64,000 nucleotides of DNA from the NCBI RefSeq assembly GCF_011516645.4, contig NZ_CP088284.1, positions 392,903 to 456,902 of the forward strand, in the 5' to 3' direction. The translations under genes were made by a program, and so were the position numbers. Below the pieces are notes generated by a model. The model ran no database searches and was not told the DNA's origin. It saw only the letters and a list, made by a program, of their open reading frames with translations. Source of the stretch: Bradyrhizobium septentrionale (GTDB lineage: Bacteria > Pseudomonadota > Alphaproteobacteria > Rhizobiales > Xanthobacteraceae). Below, one piece after another: positions 57,801 through 64,000 of this stretch; positions within the stretch are counted from its first letter, which is position 1, and every line of letters begins with the position of its first letter.

Positions 57801-60800
57801 GCTGTTGGCGATCCTGAAGGCGGGTGGGGCCTATCTGCCGCTGGACCCGGCCTATCCGAGCGCGCGGCTGCGCCAGGTGCTTGCGGATGCGGCGCCGTCG
57901 CTGCTGCTGGCCGATGCGGCGGGACGATCGGCGCTGGGCGCCGATGCGCTACGCGATCTGACGGTAGTGGATCTGGCGGCGGCGAGCCCGGCCTGGGCGG
58001 CGCTGCCGGCCACCGATCCCGACCCGTGCGCGCTCGGCCTGACCTCGCGCCATCTGGCCTATGTGATCTACACCTCCGGATCCACCGGAACGCCCAAGGG
58101 CGTCATGATTGAGCATGCGAGCACCGTGAACCTGCTGCATTGGAGCAGCGGCGTGTTTGCGGAGGAGACCAGCCGCATGCTGTTCTCCACCTCGATCAGT
58201 TTTGATCTGTCGATCTATGAGTGCTTCGTTCCGCTGTCACAAGGAAGCACGCTTTATCTTGTCGAAAGTGCGTTGACGCTGGGGCAGACGTCCTTGGATG
58301 TCTCCTTGATCAACACAGTCCCCTCGGCGATCGCCGCTCTGGTCGATAACAAAGCCGTGCCGCCCTCGACAAGGGTCATCAATTTGGCGGGCGAGCGGCT
58401 GCAGGCAGGCCTCATAGAGAAGGCTTTCGAGAGCAGTCGGGTCGAGAAGATCTGCAATCTGTACGCGCCTTCGGAAACCACGACGTACTCGACCTGGATT
58501 TGCATGCGACGGGGAGAGACTGTCGTCGAGACGATTGGCCGTCCGATTGCGAACACGCGGGTGTACCTGCTGGACGGTCATGGTGCGCCGGTTCCGTTTG
58601 GCGCGGTCGGGGAGCTTTACATTGGCGGGGCGGGGGTGGCGCGCGGCTATCTGAACCGGCCGGAGCTGACGGCGGAGCGGTTCATCGCCAGCCCGTTTGT
58701 GGACGGCGACCGGCTGTACCGCACTGGCGATCTGGCGCGCTACCTGCCGGACGGCAATCTTGAGTTTTTGGGCCGCAACGACGACCAGGTGAAGATCCGC
58801 GGCTTCCGGATCGAGCCGGGGGAGATTGCGGCGCGGCTCATCGAGCATGCCTGGGTGCGCGATGCGGTGGTGGTGGCGCAGCAGGATGGCGCCGGCGAGA
58901 AGCGGCTGGTGGCCTATGTGGTGTGCGCGCCTGAAGCTCGATCGGATGAGCCGGATGGCGCTGGCGCTGAGCTGGCCGCGACGTTGCGGGCGCATGTGGG
59001 CGCGCACCTGCCGGACTACATGGTGCCGGCGGCGTTCGTGCGGCTGGCGGCGCTGCCGCTGACGGTGAACGGCAAGCTCGACCGCCAGGCGCTGCCGGCA
59101 CCTGCGGATGAGGCGTATGCGCATCGCGCTTACGCGCCGCCGCAGGGCGAGATCGAGACGGCGCTGGCGCAGATCTGGGCCGAGCTTCTCGGTGTGGAGC
59201 GGGTCGGACGCCACGACCACTTCTTCGAACTGGGCGGCCACTCGCTCTTGGCGGTGCAGCTGATGGAGCGGCTGCGGCGGCGGTCGCTGGGGGTCGAGGT
59301 GCGGACCTTGTTTGCAAAGCCCGTGCTGGCGGATCTGGCCGCGAGCCTCGGCAGTCATCACGAGGTGGCGGTCCCGGCCAACCTGATCAGCGAACAGAGT
59401 GCGGCGATCAGGCCAGAGATGCTGCCGCTGATCGAGCTGACGCAGGACGAGATCGCGCGGATCGTCGTCACGGTGCCGGGCGGCGTCGGCAACATCCAGG
59501 ACATTTATGGCTTGTCGCCGCTGCAGGACGGCATCCTGTTCCATCATCTGTTGGCGACAAAGGGCGATCCGTACCTGCTGGTCTCGCAGATGGCGTTTGC
59601 CGATCGTGACCTGCTCGAGCGCTATCTTGCCGCGGTTCAGCGGGTGGTGGGTCGGCACGATATCCTGAGGACGTCGTTTGTCTGGGAAGGGCTGTCGCGC
59701 CCGGCCCAGGTGGTGTGGCGGAACGCGCCGCTGGAGGTGAGCGAGGTCGAGCTGGACGGGTCTGGTGGTCCTGGCGCCGCGCAGCTTAAGGATCGGTTTG
59801 ATCCGCGCCGGCAGCGCATCGAGCTTGGCCGGGCGCCCTTGTTGCGGTTTGTGATTGCGCGCGAGCCCGGCAGTGCGCGCTGGCTGCTGCTGGAGCTGCA
59901 GCATCATCTGATCGGGGATCACACCACGCTGGAGGTGATGCATGCCGAGGTCCGGGCCGTGCTGGAGGGACGCGAGCATGAGCTGGCAGCCCCGCAGCCG
60001 TTCCGCAACCTGGTGGCGGCGGCACGGCTTGGCGTGGGTGCAGAGGCGCATGAAGAGTTCTTCCGGACGATGCTGGGGGACATCGCTGAGCCGACCACGC
60101 CGTTTGGGCTGAGCGAGGTCCACGGCGAGGGCCGCGGGGCTCATGAGGCGCGGCGCATGCTGCCGCAGGCGCTCAACGCGCGATTGCGCAGCCAGGCGCG
60201 GCGGCTGGGGGTGAGCCTGGCGAGCCTGTGCCATCTGGCCTGGGGGCAGGTGGTGGCGCGCAGCAGCGACCGCGAGCAGGTGGTGTTCGGCACGGTGCTG
60301 TTCGGCCGCATGCATGGCGGGGCGGGTGGCGACCGCGCGATGGGTCTGTTCATCAACACGCTGCCGCTGCGGCTTGACCTGGACGGGACCGGGGTCGAGG
60401 CGAGCGTGCGGACCACCCACGCGCGGCTGGCCGAGCTGCTCGCACATGAGCATGCCTCGCTGGCGCTGGCGCAACGCTGCAGCGGCGTTGCGGCGCCGGC
60501 GCCGCTGTTCAGCGCGCTGTTGAACTACCGCCACAACACGCCGGCGGCGATCTCCGCCTCCGCAGCCGATGATGCGCTGTCCGGCGTGGAATGGCTGGGC
60601 GGGGAGGAGCGCACCAACTATCCGCTGATCTTGTCGGTGGAGGATTTTGGCGAGGCACTCGGGCTGACGGCGCAGGTGGCGGAGGGCGTCTCAGCGGATC
60701 GGGTCTGCGGCTACATGCAGCACACGCTCGCGCAACTGGCGGAGGCGCTGGAGCGGGCGCCGACCACGCCGGTGCGGGAGCTGGACATCCTGCCCCCTGA

Positions 60801-61494
60801 CGAGCGGGCGTACCTGTTGGAGGCGCTGAACCGGACGGCGGTGACGTATCCTGAGCAGCAGTGCATCCATGAGCTGTTCGAGGCCCAGGTGCGCCGTGCG
60901 CCGGATGCGGTGGCGGTGGTGCGCGCGGAGGAGCGCGTCAGCTATGGCGAGCTCAATGCGCGGGCCAACCAGCTGGCGCATCATCTGATCGCAATTGGGG
61001 TGACGCCGGACCAGCCGGTGGCGATCTGCCTACAGCGCAGTCCGATGATGGTGGTGGGGCTGTTGGCGATCCTGAAGGCGGGTGGGGCCTATCTGCCGCT
61101 GGACCCGGCCTATCCGAGCGCGCGGCTGCGCCAGGTGCTTGCGGATGCGGCGCCGTCGCTGCTGCTGGCCGATGCGGCGGGACGATCGGCGCTGGGCGCC
61201 GATGCGCTACGCGATCTGACGGTAGTGGATCTGGCGGCGGCGAGCCCGGCCTGGGCGGCGCTGCCGGCCACCGATCCCGACCCGTGCGCGCTCGGCCTGA
61301 CCTCGCGCCATCTGGCCTATGTGATCTACACCTCGGGCTCGTCAGGCACCCCCAAGGGCGTCATGGCCGAGCATCGGAGCCTGGTGCGTCTAGTGGCGGG
61401 GAACGACTTCGTCGAGATCTCGCCGCAGGACGTCTTTCTCAACGCATCCTCGCCGACATTCGACGCGACCACGTTCGAGCTCTGGGAGCCTTAG
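48535..61494 (+). CDS. Nonribosomal peptide synthetase fragment: end of module 5, modules 6-8, most of module 9
   Basis: Open frame of 4319 residues that begins inside A5 because of the one-base loss upstream; the annotated Met is not a real start. Read together with the previous piece, A5 has code DASTIAAVCK, of Tyr/Phe type. Then come T5, four repeats of dual epimerase-condensation domain (HHLLATKGD early; HHLIGDH at the catalytic site) each followed by A and T: A6 DAFWLGATFK (Val-like), A7 and A8 DLYNNALTYK (Ala-type), A9 Val-like. It stops at 61494 within A9 where GGGG has become GGG compared with the identical cassettes at 35348 and 51568. No thioesterase is present. Confidence 0.9.
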   Translation: MPPALLQEGRNVEYLASQALILAGELPKAELIRRLPAASNVNAYGPTEGTVCATTWSCPDGFDGAIVPIGRPIANTRVYLLDGHGAPVPFGAAGELYIGGAGVARGYLNRPELTAERFIASPFVDGDRLYRTGDLARYLPDGNLEFLGRNDDQVKIRGFRIEPGEIAARLIEHAWVRDAVVVAQQDGAGEKRLVAYVVCAPEARSDEPDGAGAELAATLRAHVGAHLPDYMVPAAFVRLAALPLTVNGKLDRQALPAPADEAYAHRAYAPPQGEIETALAQIWAELLGVERVGRHDHFFELGGHSLLAVQLMERLRRRSLGVEVRTLFAKPVLADLAASLGSHHEVAVPANLISEQSAAIRPEMLPLIELTQDEIARIVVTVPGGVGNIQDIYGLSPLQDGILFHHLLATKGDPYLLVSQMAFADRDLLERYLAAVQRVVGRHDILRTSFVWEGLSRPAQVVWRNAPLEVSEVELDGSGGPGAAQLKDRFDPRRQRIELGRAPLLRFVIAREPGSARWLLLELQHHLIGDHTTLEVMHAEVRAVLEGREHELAAPQPFRNLVAAARLGVGAEAHEEFFRTMLGDIAEPTTPFGLSEVHGEGRGAHEARRMLPQALNARLRSQARRLGVSLASLCHLAWGQVVARSSDREQVVFGTVLFGRMHGGAGGDRAMGLFINTLPLRLDLDGTGVEASVRTTHARLAELLAHEHASLALAQRCSGVAAPAPLFSALLNYRHNTPAAISASAADDALSGVEWLGGEERTNYPLILSVEDFGEALGLTAQVAEGVSADRVCGYMQHTLAQLAEALERAPTTPVRELDILPPDERAYLLEALNRTAVTYPEQQCIHELFEAQVRRAPDAVAVVRAEERVSYGELNARANQLAHHLIAIGVTPDQPVAICLQRSPMMVVGLLAILKAGGAYLPLDPAYPSARLRQVLADAAPSLLLADAAGRSALGADALRDLTVVDLAAASPAWAALPATDPDPCALGLTSRHLAYVIYTSGSSGTPKGVMAEHRSLVRLVAGNDFVEISPQDVFLNASSPTFDATTFELWGALANGASVVLYPERYLSTATLAQIIQDQGITIAWMTARLFDTYTAEGRGTDRLQQLLVGGEEVSVTSVRACQKRHPTLRISNAYGPTENTTFSLCYPVPAGFDGAIVPIGRPIANTRVYLLDGHGAPVPFGAAGELYIGGAGVARGYLNRPELTAERFIASPFVDGDRLYRTGDLARYLPDGNLEFLGRNDDQVKIRGFRIEPGEIAARLIEHAWVRDAVVVAQQDGAGEKRLVAYVVCAPEARSDEPDGAGAELAATLRAHVGAHLPDYMVPAAFVRLAALPLTVNGKLDRQALPAPADEAYAHRAYAPPQGEIETSLAQIWAELLGVERVGRHDHFFELGGHSLLAVQLMERLRRRSLGVEVRTLFAKPVLADLAASLGSHHEVAVPANLISEQSAAIRPEMLPLIELTQDEIARIVVTVPGGVGNIQDIYGLSPLQDGILFHHLLATKGDPYLLVSQMAFADRDLLERYLAAVQRVVGRHDILRTSFVWEGLSRPAQVVWRNAPLEVSEVELDGSGGPGAAQLKDRFDPRRQRIELGRAPLLRFVIAREPGSARWLLLELQHHLIGDHTTLEVMHAEVRAVLEGREHELAAPQPFRNLVAAARLGVGAEAHEEFFRTMLGDIAEPTTPFGLSEVHGEGRGAHEARRMLPQALNARLRSQARRLGVSLASLCHLAWGQVVARSSDREQVVFGTVLFGRMHGGAGGDRAMGLFINTLPLRLDLDGTGVEASVRTTHARLAELLAHEHASLALAQRCSGVAAPAPLFSALLNYRHNTPAAISASAADDALSGVEWLGGEERTNYPLILSVEDFGEALGLTAQVAEGVSADRVCGYMQHTLAQLAEALERAPTTPVRELDILPPDERAYLLEALNRTAVTYPEQQCIHELFEAQVRRAPDAVAVVRAEERVSYGELNARANQLAHHLIAIGVTPDQPVAICLQRSPMMVVGLLAILKAGGAYLPLDPAYPSARLRQVLADAAPSLLLADAAGRSALGADALRDLTVVDLAAASPAWAALPATDPDPCALGLTSRHLAYVIYTSGSTGTPKGVMIEHASTVNLLHWSSGVFAEETSRMLFSTSISFDLSIYECFVPLSQGSTLYLVESALTLGQTSLDVSLINTVPSAIAALVDNKAVPPSTRVINLAGERLQAGLIEKAFESSRVEKICNLYAPSETTTYSTWICMRRGETVVETIGRPIANTRVYLLDGHGAPVPFGAVGELYIGGAGVARGYLNRPELTAERFIASPFVDGDRLYRTGDLARYLPDGNLEFLGRNDDQVKIRGFRIEPGEIAARLIEHAWVRDAVVVAQQDGAGEKRLVAYVVCAPEARSDEPDGAGAELAATLRAHVGAHLPDYMVPAAFVRLAALPLTVNGKLDRQALPAPADEAYAHRAYAPPQGEIETALAQIWAELLGVERVGRHDHFFELGGHSLLAVQLMERLRRRSLGVEVRTLFAKPVLADLAASLGSHHEVAVPANLISEQSAAIRPEMLPLIELTQDEIARIVVTVPGGVGNIQDIYGLSPLQDGILFHHLLATKGDPYLLVSQMAFADRDLLERYLAAVQRVVGRHDILRTSFVWEGLSRPAQVVWRNAPLEVSEVELDGSGGPGAAQLKDRFDPRRQRIELGRAPLLRFVIAREPGSARWLLLELQHHLIGDHTTLEVMHAEVRAVLEGREHELAAPQPFRNLVAAARLGVGAEAHEEFFRTMLGDIAEPTTPFGLSEVHGEGRGAHEARRMLPQALNARLRSQARRLGVSLASLCHLAWGQVVARSSDREQVVFGTVLFGRMHGGAGGDRAMGLFINTLPLRLDLDGTGVEASVRTTHARLAELLAHEHASLALAQRCSGVAAPAPLFSALLNYRHNTPAAISASAADDALSGVEWLGGEERTNYPLILSVEDFGEALGLTAQVAEGVSADRVCGYMQHTLAQLAEALERAPTTPVRELDILPPDERAYLLEALNRTAVTYPEQQCIHELFEAQVRRAPDAVAVVCAEERVSYGELNARANQLAHHLIAIGVTPDQPVAICLQRSPMMVVGLLAILKAGGAYLPLDPAYPSARLRQVLADAAPSLLLADAAGRSALGADALRDLTVVDLAAASPAWAALPATDPDPCALGLTSRHLAYVIYTSGSTGTPKGVMIEHASTVNLLHWSSGVFAEETSRMLFSTSISFDLSIYECFVPLSQGSTLYLVESALTLGQTSLDVSLINTVPSAIAALVDNKAVPPSTRVINLAGERLQAGLIEKAFESSRVEKICNLYAPSETTTYSTWICMRRGETVVETIGRPIANTRVYLLDGHGAPVPFGAVGELYIGGAGVARGYLNRPELTAERFIASPFVDGDRLYRTGDLARYLPDGNLEFLGRNDDQVKIRGFRIEPGEIAARLIEHAWVRDAVVVAQQDGAGEKRLVAYVVCAPEARSDEPDGAGAELAATLRAHVGAHLPDYMVPAAFVRLAALPLTVNGKLDRQALPAPADEAYAHRAYAPPQGEIETALAQIWAELLGVERVGRHDHFFELGGHSLLAVQLMERLRRRSLGVEVRTLFAKPVLADLAASLGSHHEVAVPANLISEQSAAIRPEMLPLIELTQDEIARIVVTVPGGVGNIQDIYGLSPLQDGILFHHLLATKGDPYLLVSQMAFADRDLLERYLAAVQRVVGRHDILRTSFVWEGLSRPAQVVWRNAPLEVSEVELDGSGGPGAAQLKDRFDPRRQRIELGRAPLLRFVIAREPGSARWLLLELQHHLIGDHTTLEVMHAEVRAVLEGREHELAAPQPFRNLVAAARLGVGAEAHEEFFRTMLGDIAEPTTPFGLSEVHGEGRGAHEARRMLPQALNARLRSQARRLGVSLASLCHLAWGQVVARSSDREQVVFGTVLFGRMHGGAGGDRAMGLFINTLPLRLDLDGTGVEASVRTTHARLAELLAHEHASLALAQRCSGVAAPAPLFSALLNYRHNTPAAISASAADDALSGVEWLGGEERTNYPLILSVEDFGEALGLTAQVAEGVSADRVCGYMQHTLAQLAEALERAPTTPVRELDILPPDERAYLLEALNRTAVTYPEQQCIHELFEAQVRRAPDAVAVVRAEERVSYGELNARANQLAHHLIAIGVTPDQPVAICLQRSPMMVVGLLAILKAGGAYLPLDPAYPSARLRQVLADAAPSLLLADAAGRSALGADALRDLTVVDLAAASPAWAALPATDPDPCALGLTSRHLAYVIYTSGSSGTPKGVMAEHRSLVRLVAGNDFVEISPQDVFLNASSPTFDATTFELWEP

Positions 61495-61601
61495 CAAACG
61501 GTGCGAGTGTTGTGCTCTATCCTGAACGCTACCTCTCGACAGCAACGCTGGCCCAGATCATCCAAGATCAAGGCATCACCATCGCCTGGATGACTGCCCG
61601 T

Positions 61602-64000
61602 TGTTCGATACCTATACCGCAGAGGGGCGCGGCACTGATCGGCTGCAGCAACTGCTGGTCGGAGGCGAAGAGGTCTCCGTCACTTCCGTTAGAGCATGCC
61701 AGAAGCGACATCCGACGCTGCGGATCTCAAATGCCTACGGCCCGACAGAGAACACCACCTTCAGTCTCTGCTATCCGGTGCCTGCTGGCTTTGATGGAGC
61801 CATTGTCCCGATTGGCCGTCCGATTGCGAACACGCGGGTGTACCTGCTGGACGGTCATGGTGCGCCGGTTCCGTTTGGCGCGGCGGGTGAGCTTTACATT
61901 GGCGGGGCGGGGGTGGCGCGCGGCTATCTGAACCGGCCGGAGCTGACGGCGGAGCGGTTCATCGCCAGCCCGTTTGTGGACGGCGACCGGCTGTACCGCA
62001 CTGGCGATCTGGCGCGCTACCTGCCGGACGGCAATCTTGAGTTTTTGGGCCGCAACGACGACCAGGTGAAGATCCGCGGCTTCCGGATCGAGCCGGGGGA
62101 GATTGCGGCGCGGCTCATCGAGCATGCCTGGGTGCGCGATGCGGTGGTGGTGGCGCAGCAGGATGGCGCCGGCGAGAAGCGGCTGGTGGCCTATGTGGTG
62201 TGCGCGCCTGAAGCTCGATCGGATGAGCCGGATGGCGCTGGCGCTGAGCTGGCCGCGACGTTGCGGGCGCATGTGGGCGCGCACCTGCCGGACTACATGG
62301 TGCCGGCGGCGTTCGTGCGGCTGGCGGCGCTGCCGCTGACGGTGAACGGCAAGCTCGACCGCCAGGCGCTGCCGGCACCTGCGGATGAGGCGTATGCGCA
62401 TCGCGCTTACGCGCCGCCGCAGGGCGAGATCGAGACGGCGCTGGCGCAGATCTGGGCCGAGCTTCTCGGTGTGGAGCGGGTCGGACGCCACGACCACTTC
62501 TTCGAACTGGGCGGCCACTCGCTCTTGGCGGTGCAGTTCTTGAGCCGGCTGTCGCAGGCGCTGGGTGTAGCGCTGCCGCTGGCGGCGCTGTTTGCCAAAC
62601 CGGTGCTGGCCGATCTGGCGACGAACATTGTCGAGATGTTGAGCCGCTGCGGTCCGCAAGACCTGCCGGCGATTGTCGGCGTGTCGCGTGATGAACCGCT
62701 TGTGCTGTCGTTTGCGCAGCAGCGGCTGTGGTTTTTGGCGCAGCTGGATCAGGATAGCACGAGCTATCACGTGCCGCTGGCCTTGCGGCTGCGCGGCGTG
62801 CTCGACCGCCGCGCCTGGCGGCGCAGCCTTGACCGTGTGTTGGCGCGTCATGAGGCGCTGCGTAGCGTCTTTGTCGCGCCGGAGGGCAAGCCCTGGGTTG
62901 AGGTGCTGCCGCCGGATGCGGGGCTGCCGGTGCTCGAGCACGATCTGCGGGACAGGCCGGATGCGGACGCGGCGCTTTTGGATCTGTGCCGGGAAGAGGC
63001 GCGCACGCCGTTTGATCTGGCGCGCGGGCCGCTGATCCGGGGCCGCCTGATCCGCACCTCGGATGGGGAGCACGTGTTCCTGCTGACCCAGCATCACATT
63101 GTCTCCGATGGCTGGTCGCTGGGCGTCTTGGTGCGCGAACTCAGTCAGCTGTACCGGGCGTTCGTAGCTGGGCAGGACGATCCGCTGCCGCCGCTTGCGA
63201 TCCAGTATCCGGACTATGCCGCCTGGCAGCGGCAGTGGCTGTCGGGGGAACGGCTGCAGCGCCAGGCGCAGTATTGGCGCAACAATCTATCTGGCGCGCC
63301 GGCCCGTCTGGCGCTGCCGACAGATCGGCCTCGGCCGGCAGAGCAGTCGTTTGCCGGGGCCAACCTGCCTGTCGTGATCGATGCGGATCTGACGCGGGAT
63401 CTGAAGCGGCTGAGCCGGCAGCATGGCACGACCTTGTTCATGACGGTGTTGGCGGCGTGGGCGGCGGTGCTGTTGCGTCTGTCGGGGCAGGACGACATTG
63501 TGATCGGGGTGCCGAGCGCCAATCGAGGTCGGTGCGAGCTCGAAGGGTTGATCGGGTTCTTCGTCAACGCCCTGGCGCTTCGCCTCGACCTGTCGGGCGC
63601 GCCGAGCGTGGCGGAGCTGTTGGAGCGGACGCGGCGCACGGCCTTGGGAGCACAGGAGCATCAGGACCTGCCGTTTGAGCAGGTGGTGGAGATCGTGCAG
63701 CCGCCACGGCATCTTGATCACACCCCGCTGTTCCAGGTGATGCTGGCCTGGCAGAACAACGCCATCCCGTCCTTCGACCTTCCCGGGCTGCTGGTGGAGG
63801 CTGCGGGGCAGGGGTTCGATCAGGTCAAGTTCGATCTGGAGCTGAACCTTTGCGAACATGGCGAGGTGATCGCCGGGACGCTGGGTTATGCCACGGCGCT
63901 GTTTGATCAGGCGACGATCGAGCGACAGCGGGGGTATCTGCTGGCGCTGCTGCGGGCGATGGTTGCCGATGCGCAGCAAGAGGTCGGGCGGATTGAGCTG
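61602..64000 (+). CDS. Nonribosomal peptide synthetase fragment: rest of module 9 and condensation domain 10, runs off window
   Basis: After a second one-base loss at about 61600 (CCCGTTG for CCCGGTTG) the frame is open to the last base of the window. It encodes the rest of A9 (to the GNLEFLGRNDDQ and NGKLDRQ core motifs), T9 (GGHSLLAVQF) and an LCL condensation domain with HHIVSDGWS and DLPFEQVVE. The LCL type means residue 9 stays L. At least one more adenylation module and a release domain must lie to the right. No start codon belongs here; it is a continuation. Confidence 0.8.

Larger units (their letters stand above)
36090..63990 (+). repeat. Array of near-identical NRPS module repeats
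   Basis: Equivalent points in successive modules are at 36090, 39288, 42546, 45831, 49031, 52310, 55568, 58826 and 62103. Spacings are 3198, 3258, 3285, 3200, 3279, 3258, 3258 and 3277 bp. Outside the adenylation cassettes the DNA is almost identical, with only scattered single-base differences (for example a Cys/Arg codon at the VAVV-AEERV position, Ala/Ser at IET-LAQIW). There are two condensation/carrier types: LCL and dual. Confidence 0.9.

Noticed and set aside
35714..63979. Very long minus-strand open frames (up to 765 residues) across the NRPS
   Set aside because: They recur at the same place in each module, are rich in Arg, Gln and His, and mirror the conserved plus-strand code. They are codon-bias shadows in GC-rich DNA.
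1..64000. CRISPR arrays
   Set aside because: No short direct repeats with regular unique spacers; the only arrays are the long NRPS modules.

Overview
The window looks like an alphaproteobacterial chromosome, most likely Bradyrhizobium or a close relative. This rests on high GC, alphaproteobacterial-type genes (PHA synthase, phasin, paired universal stress proteins, fused MlaE/MlaD proteins) and regulatory motifs of FixK/FNR and NifA/sigma-54 type. Genus is an inference; there is no rRNA or nod/nif gene in view.

Region 1 (1-22.1 kb) reads as core chromosome: a kinase-like ATPase (cut by the window edge), universal stress proteins, phasin and PHA synthase, a minus-strand operon (universal stress protein, thymidine/AMP phosphorylase family, PRPP synthetase, beta-CASP hydrolase), small membrane proteins, an Mla-type lipid transporter (mlaE-mlaF-mlaD), two small c-type cytochromes, a cytochrome b561, a VIT family protein and a P-type ATPase. 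Nine FNR/FixK-type palindromes (TTGA-N6-TCAA or one-base variants) sit in front of most of these units, so the block looks like a low-oxygen regulon. A tenth lies in front of decayed genes at 30.2 kb.

Region 2 (22.3-32.3 kb) is the end of an integrated island. A 3' fragment of tRNA-Arg(CCG) at 22325-22370 is followed by a tyrosine integrase. Then comes a graveyard: an IS1380-family element with a stopped transposase inserted in a DUF736-like gene, an exporter operon in which two of three genes are broken, a frameshifted CBS-BON gene, a frameshifted IS256-family element and an IS110-family remnant. The intact tRNA should lie beyond the right edge of the window.

Region 3 (32.5-64 kb, running off the edge) is a giant nonribosomal peptide synthetase. 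It is preceded by a textbook sigma-54 promoter and a NifA-type upstream site. It starts with a formyltransferase domain and a half condensation domain, followed by nine adenylation modules and a tenth condensation domain. Readable specificity codes suggest formyl-Val, Leu, Ala-type, unreadable, Tyr/Phe, Val, Ala-type, Ala-type, Val. Condensation domain types predict several D residues. This would be a formylated, hydrophobic, D/L-mixed peptide, reminiscent of linear gramicidin, apparently under nitrogen-fixation control. The modules are almost identical DNA repeats; only a cassette of about 430-460 bp inside each adenylation domain differs. The reading frame is broken at three places, all inside these cassettes; the pattern suggests sequence or assembly error at least as much as true decay.
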